A stretch of 64,000 nucleotides of DNA from Kitasatospora sp. NA04385 (GCF_013364235.1 NZ_CP054919.1:1151489-1215488); one strand, 5' to 3'. Positions 42,137 through 51,300 are shown, counted from the first letter of the stretch. Translations and numbers: made by a program. The notes: generated by a model from the letters alone, not told the origin.

Positions 42137-43911
42137 TTGTCGCCTTTCCCTGCTGCTTCGTCACTGTCGTGGCCGGGGCCGCCCGGTCCGGCGGCCGGCG
42201 CGGTGCCGTTGACGCCGTTGGTGAAGGCGGCCAGCCACAGGCCGGGTTGGACCGGCCCGGGGGCAGGTGTCTGCGGCACCGGCGCGACCTGCGCCACCGG
42301 GGCCGGGGCCGGCTCCGGAGCCGGCTGCGGGGTGCGGGGGGCGGCCGCGCCGAAGCGGGACGGGGCGGCGTGCCGGCGGCGCTGGGGCAGGCCGTTCGCG
42401 GTGCGCTCCAGGACCAGGTGCACGTCGTCCTGGTACGGGACGGCGGCGAGCCCGGGCCCGGCGGCGGGTGCAGGGGCGAAGTCGGGTCCGGCGGATGCGA
42501 AGCCGGGCCCGGCGGGGGCGGGGTTGGGCACGGCTCGCGGGAAGGCCGCGGCGGCCGCGAAGCCCCCGGCGGGGGTGTGGGTCGCGGCGGCGGGGTGGGG
42601 GCGCGGCGGGGTGTCCGCGAAGCCGCCGCCGGCGTCGCTCGGGTACGCCTCGCTGTCGGGCTGCCCGGGGTGCGAGGGGAAGGCCAGCGGGGTGGTGGTG
42701 GCGATCCGGCCGATGCCGTGGGCGCGGCTGGGCGCGGGCGCGGTGGTGATGTACACGTCGGGGACGATCAGCACGGCGCGCACGCCGCCGTACGCGGACG
42801 GGCGCAGCGAGACCTGGAAGCCGTAGGCGCGGGCGAGCCGGCCGACCACGGCGAGGCCGAGCCGGGGGGTCTCGCCGAGGCCGTTGAGGTCGATGCCGGA
42901 CTCGGCCTCGGCGAGCATCCGCTCGGCCCGGGCCCGGCCCTCCTCGCCGAGGCTGAGCCCGCCGTCCTCGATCTCGATGGCGATGCCGGTCTGCACCTCG
43001 ACGGCGGTGAGGTGGACGCTGGTCTGCGGGGGCGAGTAGCGGGTGGCGTTGTCGAGGAGCTCGGCGAGCGCGTGGATCAGCGGTTCGACGGCGGGGCCGA
43101 CGACGGCGACCTCGGAGACCGGGTGGAGTTCGACCCGGCGGAAGTCGAGGATCCGGGACATGCCGCCGCGCAGCACGCTGTACAGCGGGACGGGGTTGTT
43201 CCACTGCCGGCCGGGGCGGGCGCCGCCGAGCACGGCGATGGAGTCGGCGAGGCGGCCGATCAGGGCGTTGCCGTGGTCGATGATCAGCAGGTCGTCGAAG
43301 ACGGCGGGGTCGTCGCCGTGCCGGTCCTCCATCTTGCGCAGGTCGATGGCCTGGCGGTGGACGATGGCCTGGACCCGGCGGGCGACGTTGACGAAGGCGC
43401 GCTGCGCGGACTCGCGCATCGCCTCCTCGTTGTCGACGGCGTCCAGGACGGCGCGCAGCACGGCGTGGCGGAAGCCGTGGAACTCGTCGCCCGCGTCGCC
43501 GGGCCGCTGCTGCTCGTAGGAGCGGAGCACGTCGGTGATGAACTCGCCGCCCTGCATCCGGGCGACGGCCTGCGGGAGGTCGTTCCGGGCGAGTTCGAGC
43601 ATGCCGGCCTGCTGCCGGGCCAAGCGGTGGCGCTGCTCGGCGTCCTGCCGGGCGGCCTCCTCGCGGGCCCGCTCCAGTGCGCGGCCCCGGCGCACCGCCT
43701 CGAAGCCCGCCGCCGCCACGGCCGCGGCGCCCACCAGGCCGCACCAGATGATCCCCGAGGTCGCCGCGCCCGGGTCCGCGGCGGCGGCGAGGCCGACGGC
43801 CGCGCCGATCACCACCGCGGGCAGCAGACCGACGAGGACGGCCGCGGGCAACCGCCCTCCTGAAGACCATCCGTCTGGTGACGATCCGGCTCGAAGCATC
43901 AGCATCCTCAT
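42133..43911 (-). CDS. Conservon sensor-like ATPase (CvnA type)
   Basis: A 592-residue membrane protein. Two N-terminal helices ('AVLVGLLPAVVIGAAVGLA', 'GIIWCGLVGAAAVAAAGFEA') are followed by a coiled region ('ERAREEAARQDAEQRHRLAR'), a nitrate-sensor-like dimerisation part, and a HATPase domain with the N-box 'LAELLDNATRYSPPQTSVH' and 'IEIEDGGLSLGEEGRA'. No phospho-acceptor histidine of ordinary kinases was recognised, as in other CvnA proteins. The last about 200 residues are Pro/Ala-rich and probably disordered. ATG 43911 heads a cluster of three close ATGs. It is the first gene of the conservon. Confidence 0.9.
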   Translation of the reverse strand: MRMLMLRAGSSPDGWSSGGRLPAAVLVGLLPAVVIGAAVGLAAAADPGAATSGIIWCGLVGAAAVAAAGFEAVRRGRALERAREEAARQDAEQRHRLARQQAGMLELARNDLPQAVARMQGGEFITDVLRSYEQQRPGDAGDEFHGFRHAVLRAVLDAVDNEEAMRESAQRAFVNVARRVQAIVHRQAIDLRKMEDRHGDDPAVFDDLLIIDHGNALIGRLADSIAVLGGARPGRQWNNPVPLYSVLRGGMSRILDFRRVELHPVSEVAVVGPAVEPLIHALAELLDNATRYSPPQTSVHLTAVEVQTGIAIEIEDGGLSLGEEGRARAERMLAEAESGIDLNGLGETPRLGLAVVGRLARAYGFQVSLRPSAYGGVRAVLIVPDVYITTAPAPSRAHGIGRIATTTPLAFPSHPGQPDSEAYPSDAGGGFADTPPRPHPAAATHTPAGGFAAAAAFPRAVPNPAPAGPGFASAGPDFAPAPAAGPGLAAVPYQDDVHLVLERTANGLPQRRRHAAPSRFGAAAPRTPQPAPEPAPAPVAQVAPVPQTPAPGPVQPGLWLAAFTNGVNGTAPAAGPGGPGHDSDEAAGKGDK

Positions 43912-44308
43912 ACGCTCGGGGGGACGGGGTGGCGGGCGGGGCCGGGCGGTGCGGCGGGGCCCGGGGCGCGAAGCAGCATAGCCGGTGCACGATGCATCTG
44001 ACGGCCCGTCAGAGTTCTTTTCCCCCAGGAGAGTTGTGCTGGTCGGGGCTCGCGCGAGGCCCGGCGGAGCGGTTCGCACCGCCCCGCGCCCGACTCATAG
44101 GCTTGTCGCACCAAGCGCCGTCGCAGTAGCCCCGGGCGCCGGATTCACCCGGACGAGCGGCAGTCCGCGCAAACCTCCGTCCCCTTCCGGTCGATGGTGC
44201 TAGTCCGACGTTCCCGCACGCCCCTTTCACGGATCCTCCGCACCCCCGCTGCCCCTCACCCCGCCCGCAGCCGCGCCCGCGCGCCGGCAGCCACCCCGTT
44301 TCGCGGCG
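43912..44308. other. 397-nt region upstream of the conservon
   Basis: No gene is supported. The only clear element is the inverted repeat TCTGACGGCCCGTCAGA at 43997-44013. The conservon promoter must lie here. Confidence 0.6.
43997..44013. promoter_or_regulatory. Perfect inverted repeat upstream of conservon (copy 3)
   Basis: TCTGACGG and CCGTCAGA flank one central base, giving a 17-base perfect inverted repeat about 86 nt upstream of cvnA. Its core TGACG-N3-CGTCA matches the copies at 32393 and 40505. It is a candidate operator. Confidence 0.55.
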
Positions 44309-45076
44309 TCAGGCGACTCGCGGGCCGAGGAACAGGCCGCCGCTGGCGTCGAGGACCTGGCCGGTGATCCAGCGGGCGGCGTCGGAGGCCAGGAAGGCGA
44401 CCACCTCCGCCACGTCCTCGGCGGTGCCCAGCCGGTCGAGCGCGGTCAGGGCGGCGATCCGCTCGACCAGGCCCGGCAGTTCGAAGGCCGCGCCGTTGTC
44501 CGCCGTCCTGGTCGCGCCGGGGGCCACCGCGTTCACGGTGATGCCCCGGGCGCCGAGCTGGGCGGCGAGCGTCCTGGTCATGGTCTCGACCGCGCCCTTG
44601 GTCATCGCGAAGGAGGTCTGCGCCGGGTTGGCCATCCGGGTCGCCACCGACGAGACGGTGACGATCCGGCCGCCGTCGCGCAGCAGCGGCAGCGCGCCCT
44701 CGATGAGGAAGTACGGCGCCCGCACGTTCACCGCGAACAGCCGGTCGAACTCCGCCCGGGTCGTCACGCCGAGCGGACCGGCCGGGGCCGCCGCCGCGTT
44801 GTTGACCAGGACGTCGAGCGGCCGCCCGGCCAGCACGGCCCCGACCCCGGCCAGCAGCGTCTCGACGTCGCCGTCCACGCCCAGCTCGGCCCGGACCGCG
44901 AAGCCGGTCCCGCCCGCCCGCCGCACCTCCTCGACGGTCCGCTCCGCGCCGCGCCCGTCCGTGCCGAAGTGCACGAGGACCGTGGCCCCCTCGGCCGCGA
45001 TCCTGGTCGCGACGGCCCGCCCGATGCCCCGCGAGGCGCCCGTCACCAGAACCGTCCGGCCCGTCCGCTCCGCCAT
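44309..45076 (-). CDS. SDR-family oxidoreductase with Tyr-to-Phe active site
   Basis: A 255-residue classical short-chain dehydrogenase. The cofactor loop is 'VLVTGASRGIGRAVATRI', the 'LDVLVNNAAAAPAG' segment holds the NNAG-type motif, and the active-site serine is in 'IVTVSSVATRM'. The expected catalytic Tyr of YxxxK is Phe ('AQTSFAMTKGAVETMTR'), checked in the codons (TTC). The product otherwise looks intact and ends 'WITGQVLDASGGLFL'. ATG 45076 is divergent from the tetR gene at 45128, with two operator-like repeats between them. Activity may be reduced or altered. Confidence 0.88.
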   Translation of the reverse strand: MAERTGRTVLVTGASRGIGRAVATRIAAEGATVLVHFGTDGRGAERTVEEVRRAGGTGFAVRAELGVDGDVETLLAGVGAVLAGRPLDVLVNNAAAAPAGPLGVTTRAEFDRLFAVNVRAPYFLIEGALPLLRDGGRIVTVSSVATRMANPAQTSFAMTKGAVETMTRTLAAQLGARGITVNAVAPGATRTADNGAAFELPGLVERIAALTALDRLGTAEDVAEVVAFLASDAARWITGQVLDASGGLFLGPRVA

Positions 45077-45092
45077 GTTCCCCACCCCCGAT

Positions 45093-45126
45093 GTGATAGT
45101 CACTACCAACTTGATAGTGTCTACCA
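45093..45126. promoter_or_regulatory. Two direct 16-bp operator-like repeats
   Basis: GTGATAGTCACTACCA (45093-45108) and TTGATAGTGTCTACCA (45111-45126) match at 13 of 16 positions and are offset by 18 bp. The first contains the symmetric core TAGTCACTA. They fill the divergent SDR/tetR intergenic region and end one base before the tetR start codon, so the tetR transcript is probably almost leaderless. They are the likely binding sites of the adjacent TetR protein. Confidence 0.65.
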
Positions 45127-45127
45127 C

Positions 45128-45892
<765 letters not shown>

Positions 45893-45898
45893 CCCGAC

Positions 45899-45930
45899 CC
45901 CGGCCCGGCCCGCACCAGGCCCGGGCCGGG
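45899..45930. terminator. Bidirectional hairpin terminator
   Basis: CCCGGCCCGG (45899-45908) and CCGGGCCGGG (45921-45930) form a perfect 10-bp stem with a 12-base loop between the convergent tetR and tyrS genes. Confidence 0.6.
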
Positions 45931-45960
45931 TCAGGCCGGGTCAGACCGGATCGGGTCAGG

Positions 45961-47370
45961 TCAGGTCAGCTCCAGCACCTTCCGCCCGCACCGCAGGAAC
46001 ACCCGCCGGTTCGCCCCCGGCCGCGCCAGCTCGTGCGCGCCGAGCACGACGAGCAGCCGCTCGTCCGCCTCGCCCCGGCTGAGCGGGACGGTCCGCCGGG
46101 CGCCGTCGGTGTGTTCGACGACGAGCCTGAGGCCGCCCGCCTCGGCCACCCGGCGGACCTGGTTGAGGCTGGGCAGCTCACCGCTGACCCGCACCAGCAG
46201 TTCGCCGATCGTCGCCGCGCCGTGCACCGCCGGGTCGACGGCGGGCAGCGGCCCCGCCTGGGAGTAGCGGCGCACCGAGTACCGCGCCCGGAAGGCGTCC
46301 CGCGCGGCGAGGGCGGCGTCCTCCCCGTGCACGGTGGCGGTGACGGCGGCGGCCAGCAGCGTCTTGACCGCCATCGGGTGCCGGCGGCCGTCGTCGACCT
46401 GGGCGAGCAGCAACTCGATCTCCTGGTCGAGGAGTTCGGTGAGCGCCCGGAGGTAGGCGGGCAGCAGCCGGTCCGCGCAGGACATCAGCCGGCCGAACAT
46501 CTCCTCGGCGGGGAAGCCCAGCCCGACGTAGTTGTTCTTCGACTTGCTCATCTTGGCGCCGGTGCCGTCGGTGCCCTCGATCAGGCCGGTGGCCAGTACC
46601 ACTTCGGGCCGCTGCCCGACCGCGCCCATCACCCGGCGGCACATCTGCAGGTTGAGCAGCTGGTCGAGGCCGCCGAGTTCGACGTCGGCGGCCAGCTCGA
46701 CCGAGTCCATCGCCATGACCACGGAGTAGACCAGTTCGGCGAGCGTCAGCCCGCTGCCCTCGGCGAGCCGGGTGCGGAAGTCCTCGCGCTGGAGCGCGGC
46801 GGAGGCGGGCAGCTCCGCCAGCACCGCCAGGAAGCGCGGCAGCGTCATCGGCTCCAGCCACTCGCTGTTGAACCGGAAGTCCGCCCGGGCGAAGTCGAAG
46901 AACGGTCCGACCTGCTGCCGGTAGGTGGCGACGTTGCGCCGCACGTCCGCCTCGGTGAGCGGCGGGCGTTCGGCGCTGCGGCCGGACGGGTCGCCGATCC
47001 GGGCGGTGATGTCGCCGACCAGGAACACCACCCGGTGGCCCATCCGTTGCAGCCGGCTGGCCAGCAGCATCGGCACGGCGTGCCCGAGGTGCACCTCGGC
47101 GCCGGTCGGGTCGATGCCGAACTTGACGGTCAGCGGCCGTCCTTCGGCGAGCAGTTCGGCGAGCCGGTCGCCGCCGGGCAGCACCTGCGCGGCCCGGGCG
47201 CCGAGCAGTTCGGCCTGGCGTCGCGGCGGCAGGCCCGACAGGTCGGCGCCGCGGCGCTCCGCCAGCAGCCCGAGCAGCCGGCCCAGCTCCGGGCCCTCCC
47301 GCAACTCCCCCTCGTCCTCGATCAGTTCACGGACCCGTGCGGTGCTGCGGTCGAATGCGGTGGCGGTCAT
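45961..47370 (-). CDS. tyrS: Tyrosyl-tRNA synthetase, accessory (TyrZ-like) type
   Basis: A 469-residue class I aminoacyl-tRNA synthetase that charges tRNA-Tyr. The HIGH motif is HLGHA in 'VKFGIDPTGAEVHLGHAVP', KMSKS is in 'GTDGTGAKMSKSKNNYVG', and the C-terminal about 70 residues form an S4-like RNA-binding domain ('SLNQVRRVAEAGGLRLVV'). 'VFLVGDITARIGDPSGRSA' and 'FRFNSEWLE' place it with the TyrRZ-like group rather than the housekeeping actinobacterial TyrRS as I know it. GAGAGGAC precedes ATG 47370. A genome with such a gene usually has another TyrRS elsewhere; whether this copy protects against a tyrosine analogue or supplies the neighbouring cluster is open. Confidence 0.9.
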   Translation of the reverse strand: MTATAFDRSTARVRELIEDEGELREGPELGRLLGLLAERRGADLSGLPPRRQAELLGARAAQVLPGGDRLAELLAEGRPLTVKFGIDPTGAEVHLGHAVPMLLASRLQRMGHRVVFLVGDITARIGDPSGRSAERPPLTEADVRRNVATYRQQVGPFFDFARADFRFNSEWLEPMTLPRFLAVLAELPASAALQREDFRTRLAEGSGLTLAELVYSVVMAMDSVELAADVELGGLDQLLNLQMCRRVMGAVGQRPEVVLATGLIEGTDGTGAKMSKSKNNYVGLGFPAEEMFGRLMSCADRLLPAYLRALTELLDQEIELLLAQVDDGRRHPMAVKTLLAAAVTATVHGEDAALAARDAFRARYSVRRYSQAGPLPAVDPAVHGAATIGELLVRVSGELPSLNQVRRVAEAGGLRLVVEHTDGARRTVPLSRGEADERLLVVLGAHELARPGANRRVFLRCGRKVLELT

Positions 47371-47971
47371 GGCCGTCCTCTCGGGATGCTCGGAATGCGT
47401 CGGCGCACGGCGGCGGCACACGGCAGCGGGGCACGGCGACGGTGCACAGTGGCGGGGCGCGGCCGCGCGGCGCGAACGGGGTGGGGGGCTCGGGGTGGGG
47501 ACGGACAGGGCTGCCGGCCGGCTGGGGGGGCGGCCGCCCACGGCTCGCGGCGGGTGTCGACGCCCGCACCGGCGCGCGGCGGCGGACCGCGCACCCGTAC
47601 GGGGGCGCGTCGGCGCGTCAGCACGTCGGCGGGATCGTCCGAGCAGGACCGGGAGGCTCGGCCGCCCACGGGGAGGGGCGGGCCGGAGGGCGGTGTGCAC
47701 CGCCGCTAATATCGCTTCACCACGCGAGCCTCCGGGGACAGGGAACGGCGGGAGCGCGAAATGCGCCCGGCAGCGCCGTCGCCGCCCATGCTGCCCCACC
47801 GGCCCCGCCCCGCGCACCCGGTTTTCCCCCGGCCGTCCGCCGCGGTCCCCGCCTCCGTTTTCCACCCGCCCGCACCACGTGTGCGCCTTGGCAGCGGCGG
47901 CCCGGCCTGCGAAGGTGACGGAGTATCAGCCCACCATCCGCTTGTCGGACCGCCCGTCCTGGAGGATGCGC
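47371..47971. other. 600-nt intergenic region without supported gene
   Basis: The divergent gap between tyrS and the DUF5995 gene is GC-rich with loosely repeated 'CGGCGGCACACGG'-like stretches at 47405-47460. No T-box signature, tRNA or credible ORF was found. GGAGG at 47961-47965 is the ribosome site of the next gene. Confidence 0.5.
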
Positions 47972-48640
47972 ATGACCGCACCGGTGCTGACGGTGGACCA
48001 GGTGGTCGACCGGATGACGCAGCTGGCCGCCGAACTCCCGCCCGGTGACGGCGTCGCCGTGTTCAACGCGATGTACCTGACGGTGACCCGCCTGGTCCGC
48101 GACCACCTCGCCGCCGCGTACTTCGACGACCCCGCCACCATGGCCGAACTCGACTCGGTGTTCGCCGCCCGCTACCTGACCGCCGTCGACGACGACCGCG
48201 CCGGCCGCCGCCCCGCCGCCTGCTGGCGCCCGCTGTTCGAACTGCGCGCCGCCCCGGGCGTCCACCCGCTCCAGTTCGCGCTGGCCGGCATGAACGCCCA
48301 CATCGAGAACGACCTCCCGCTCGCCGTCCTGGACACCTGCCGCCTCACCGGCCGCACCCCGGACCGGCTGCACGCCGACTACCTGCGCATCAACGCCCTG
48401 CTCGCCCTGGTCGAGTCACAGGTCCGCGCGTCCCTGCTGCCCGTCCCGGCGGGCGGCCCGCTGCTGCACGTGCTCTCGGTCTGGAGCATCGACCGCGCCC
48501 GCGACGCCGCCTGGGCCTCGGTCCTCGCCCTGTGGGAGCTGCGCCGCGTCCCGCCCGCCCGGACGGTGGTCGCCGACGCCCTCTCCGGCTCGGTCGGCAT
48601 GGTCAGCCGCGCCCTGCTCACCCCGTTCAGCCCGAACTGA
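47972..48640 (+). CDS. DUF5995 family protein
   Basis: A 222-residue soluble protein: 'LTVDQVVDRMTQLAAELPPG', 'VAVFNAMYLTVTRLVRDHLA', 'WRPLFELRAAPGVHPLQFAL' and 'AGMNAHIENDLPLAVLDTC'. The pattern matches the actinomycete DUF5995 family of unknown function. GGAGG six bases before ATG 47972 decides the start over ATG 47966. It is convergent with the polyketide-associated genes to the right and may mark the edge of the biosynthetic cluster. Confidence 0.82.
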   Translation: MTAPVLTVDQVVDRMTQLAAELPPGDGVAVFNAMYLTVTRLVRDHLAAAYFDDPATMAELDSVFAARYLTAVDDDRAGRRPAACWRPLFELRAAPGVHPLQFALAGMNAHIENDLPLAVLDTCRLTGRTPDRLHADYLRINALLALVESQVRASLLPVPAGGPLLHVLSVWSIDRARDAAWASVLALWELRRVPPARTVVADALSGSVGMVSRALLTPFSPN

Positions 48641-48713
48641 CCCCCGGAGCGCGCCCGGACGGCGGCGGCGACCCGCTGCCGCCACCGCCGCCGGGCGGGC
48701 CCGGACGGCGGGT

Positions 48714-49793
48714 TCAGTAGAGGCCCTCGGGGGACGAGCTGGCGATCTGGAGCGGGCGGACGTTGGCGACGCCGTCGGTGGGCCAGTGGTCGGTCGGGTG
48801 CCGCAGGGCCTGGTCGCGTTCCAGGATGTTGGGGAGGAAGAGGTCCTCGTGCAGGACGGTGAGCCGCACCCGGCCGACCGCGCCGGGGGCGACCTGGACC
48901 GCGGGGTCGCCCCGGTCGACCACCCCCATGGTGACCTGCGGGTAGTTCGGCACGTAGCTGATCAGTTCGCCGTCCCGCTCGACGTCCAGGCAGGCCGCGT
49001 TGCCGAAGGTGTTGCCGTAGGTCAGCCCGCAGATCCCGCCCTCCAGCGCGGCGGTGAAGCTCCGGTACATGTCGGCGCTGATCTGGGTGCCGCTCAGGCG
49101 CACGCCGTCGAGGGCGGCGACCAGGTCGGGCCGCTGGCGGCCGAGGGCCTGGAAGAGGGCCGGGGTGGTGTTGAGGTAGTGGACCCGGCCCTGCCCGAGG
49201 ACGTCGGCGATCTGCTCCAGCAGGTGGGTGGTGTAGTCGCCGACCTCGGCCAGCCGTCCGGCCCGGATCAGCCGCTTCACCCACCGGGGGTCCATGTCCA
49301 CGGCGTACACCTGGCCGGCGTGCAGCTCGGAGACCTCGTGCACGCCGTTCCCGATCAGGTGCGGCCCGGTGGGGGTGGCCTGCAGCCAGGTGCGGCCCGG
49401 CGCGAAGCCCTCCCGGACGAAGGACCAGCGGCGCCAGAGCGCCCGGTGCCGCAGCATGGCGGGGGTGTAGAACGCCCGGCAGGGGGTGCCGGTGGTGCCC
49501 CCGGTGTCCCAGACCCGGCCGGCGAGCGGCCGGGGCACCGACAGCGGGACGAGGTCCGCGGGGTCCGCGGTGCGCAGCCGGTCGAGCGGGAACGGGCCGA
49601 AGGCCGTGAGCTGGTCGTAGCGGGTGACGTCGCGCGGGTCGAAGTCCAGCCGGGGGGCCTGCTCCAGCCAGTAGGGGCTCCCGGAGACCGGGTCGAAGTG
49701 CCGCCGGACCACGGTGCGGGTCCACGCGTCGAGGTCGGTGTCCAGCCAGCGCGCGATCTGGGCGTCCGGGTCGGTGCCGACGGCCGCGGTCAC
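48714..49793 (-). CDS. Stand-alone adenylation enzyme (PaaK/EhpF-like ANL)
   Basis: A 359-residue member of the ANL superfamily. The phosphate loop is 'VWDTGGTTGTPCRAFYTPAM', followed by 'VHYLNTTPALFQALGRQRPD', 'VRLSGTQISADMYRSF' and 'CGLTYGNTFGNAACLDVERD'. The C-terminal lysine subdomain of full acyl-CoA ligases is reduced, as in phenylacetate-CoA ligase-like and EhpF-like enzymes from antibiotic clusters. GTG 49793 overlaps the stop of the acyltransferase gene (GTGA), so the two are translated together. It probably activates a carboxylic acid for the polyketide pathway; starter activation is one possibility. Confidence 0.72.
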   Translation of the reverse strand: MTAAVGTDPDAQIARWLDTDLDAWTRTVVRRHFDPVSGSPYWLEQAPRLDFDPRDVTRYDQLTAFGPFPLDRLRTADPADLVPLSVPRPLAGRVWDTGGTTGTPCRAFYTPAMLRHRALWRRWSFVREGFAPGRTWLQATPTGPHLIGNGVHEVSELHAGQVYAVDMDPRWVKRLIRAGRLAEVGDYTTHLLEQIADVLGQGRVHYLNTTPALFQALGRQRPDLVAALDGVRLSGTQISADMYRSFTAALEGGICGLTYGNTFGNAACLDVERDGELISYVPNYPQVTMGVVDRGDPAVQVAPGAVGRVRLTVLHEDLFLPNILERDQALRHPTDHWPTDGVANVRPLQIASSSPEGLY

Positions 49794-50752
49794 GACAGGG
49801 CCGGGGTGCCGGAGAGGTCGATGCCGAGTTCGTACGCGGTGGTCAGGGCCTGCTCGACGTGCTCGGGCCGCTCGACGTGCACCACCGGGAAGGGGAAGGC
49901 GAGGATGCCCTCGGGGATCGAGGGGCCCATCACCAGCCCGAGCCGCACGCCCTGCTCCTTCATCCCGGTGTAGACGTCGACCAGGCTGATCGGGTCCGTG
50001 GAGTTGCGCTGGAAGAGGTCCCTGACGTCGGCGGCGGTGCGCAGGACCTTGGGCTCCAGGCAGGACAGCAGGGGGAGGCCGGGGTCCTCGAAGGGGATGG
50101 CGTCGATCCGCGGGGCCATGAAGTCGCGGTAGGGCCGCCGCAGCGGGGTGTGGACGGCGATGGTGCGGCCGGGCAGCGGGACGACCGTTCCCGGCGGGAC
50201 CTCCGCGGCGAGCGCGCCGAGCGCCTCGGCGTGGCCGGCCAGCATCATGATGCGCTGGGTGCCGTCGACCGTGGGGCCGAAGTCGCCCGCCAGGTACACG
50301 CCGGGGACGCCCTCGCCGGGGTGGGCGGGGGCGCCGTCGGCGAGCGGGCCGAAGGCGATGGCTATGCCCTGCCGCGGCTCCTCGGCGGGCGGTTCCGGGG
50401 TGTCGCGGGAGGCCGCCAGCATCTCGAACAGCTCCCGCCGCCCCAGCGCCCCGGCCAGGCAGCTGGCGGTCATCGCGCCGAGGCTGAGGCCGCCGATGGC
50501 CGCGGGGCGCAGGTTGAACGAGGCGAGCACGTCGTGCACGCCGATCGCGAGGGCGGCTTCGCGGACGGTGCCGACGCTCTGCCGCTCCTCCTGGGCGGTC
50601 GGCAGGTCCTCCTCCAGGATCTGTCCGACCGTCAGCCCGGTCCATTCGGAGACCTGTTCGTACCAGGCCTGGACGACCTCGTAGGTGCGGTAGAGCTCCA
50701 GACCGTGCGGCTCGGTCCCGACTCCGCCGCCGAACAGATACCCCAGACTCAT
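49790..50752 (-). CDS. Discrete acyltransferase (malonyl-CoA:ACP transacylase-like)
   Basis: A 320-residue FabD-like acyltransferase. The nucleophile elbow is 'IGGLSLGAMTASCLAGAL' (GLSLG), instead of the GHSxG of most extender ATs; 'TIAVHTPLRRPYRDFM' holds the second histidine region. The start 'SLGYLFGGGVGTEPHGLELY' corresponds to the FPGQG segment but is altered. AGGAG precedes ATG 50752. It is coupled to the adenylation gene. Because the PKS module in the window has its own AT, this enzyme may load a starter, serve the methoxymalonyl pathway, or hydrolyse misloaded units. Confidence 0.75.
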   Translation of the reverse strand: MSLGYLFGGGVGTEPHGLELYRTYEVVQAWYEQVSEWTGLTVGQILEEDLPTAQEERQSVGTVREAALAIGVHDVLASFNLRPAAIGGLSLGAMTASCLAGALGRRELFEMLAASRDTPEPPAEEPRQGIAIAFGPLADGAPAHPGEGVPGVYLAGDFGPTVDGTQRIMMLAGHAEALGALAAEVPPGTVVPLPGRTIAVHTPLRRPYRDFMAPRIDAIPFEDPGLPLLSCLEPKVLRTAADVRDLFQRNSTDPISLVDVYTGMKEQGVRLGLVMGPSIPEGILAFPFPVVHVERPEHVEQALTTAYELGIDLSGTPALS

Positions 50753-50887
50753 GACAGCTCCTGTGAATTGGCGTGAAAGGAGGGAACAGTGGTGCGGCTT
50801 GGACGTGGTGCGGCACGAGTGAATACGCCCGCACAATGGCGCGGAATGACCGGTCCGACCGGACGGCCGGGAACTCGTCCCGCGGCG

Positions 50888-50908
50888 CGATATCGAGACG
50901 ATATCGAG
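50888..50908. promoter_or_regulatory. 11-bp-spaced CGATATCGAG direct repeats (possible SARP box)
   Basis: CGATATCGAG occurs at 50888-50897 and again at 50899-50908, an 11-bp period. Direct repeats with 11-bp spacing are the hallmark of SARP binding sites, and a SARP gene lies 1.7 kb away. The site is 136 nt upstream of the acyltransferase start. A -10 box at the right distance was not certain. Confidence 0.5.
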
Positions 50909-50982
50909 GTCTGGGAGAATTCCCGGCGCCGCGGCGGCGGAGTGCTTTTCCTGCTTCGGGAGGGGATTTCCCCGGCCCGCCG

Positions 50983-51300
50983 CTAGGGTTCGAGGAATTC
51001 CGGGAGAACGCGGGGTGGCCACGCCCCGACGCTGAGCACTCCGAGGGAGTGCGCCCGGGAGATCAGCGCGGTCCGGTTCGCCGCCTGGAAACGGCGCATC
51101 ATCAGCCCGATGCGGTATTCGACGCCCTGCCGGCTCAGATGGAGCGACGCCGCCAGCCGGACGGTCGGGGTGCCGACCGCGACGCCCTCCAGGATGCGCA
51201 CGTCCACGGCGGCCAGCCGCCGGAGGCCCGGGCCGCCGGCGGGCTCGGGGTGCGGCGGGCGCGCGGGCTCGGTCCGGGTGGAGGTCGCTGACGGTGTCAC
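50983..51300 (-). CDS. Single-domain LuxR-type regulator
   Basis: A 105-residue protein that consists almost only of a LuxR/GerE helix-turn-helix: 'VDVRILEGVAVGTPTVRLAA', 'SLHLSRQGVEYRIGLMMRRF' and 'ANRTALISRAHSLGVL'. There is no receiver, PAS or ATPase domain. GTG 51300 follows AAGGGGA. It lies 47 nt after the thioesterase gene on the same strand and is probably a cluster-associated regulator acting without a sensor of its own. Confidence 0.75.
   Translation of the reverse strand: MTPSATSTRTEPARPPHPEPAGGPGLRRLAAVDVRILEGVAVGTPTVRLAASLHLSRQGVEYRIGLMMRRFQAANRTALISRAHSLGVLSVGAWPPRVLPEFLEP

Noticed and set aside
41496..42164. A 222-codon frame that overlaps cvnB and ends at the cvnC ATG (ATGA)
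   Set aside because: The overlap looks like coupling, but its sequence is a shadow of cvnB followed by Gly/Thr repeats; cvnB has the real roadblock sequence.
47371..47700. T-box riboswitch before tyrS
   Set aside because: No AGGGTGG-type antiterminator sequence or specifier loop was found on the minus strand, and the region is simple GC-rich repeat.
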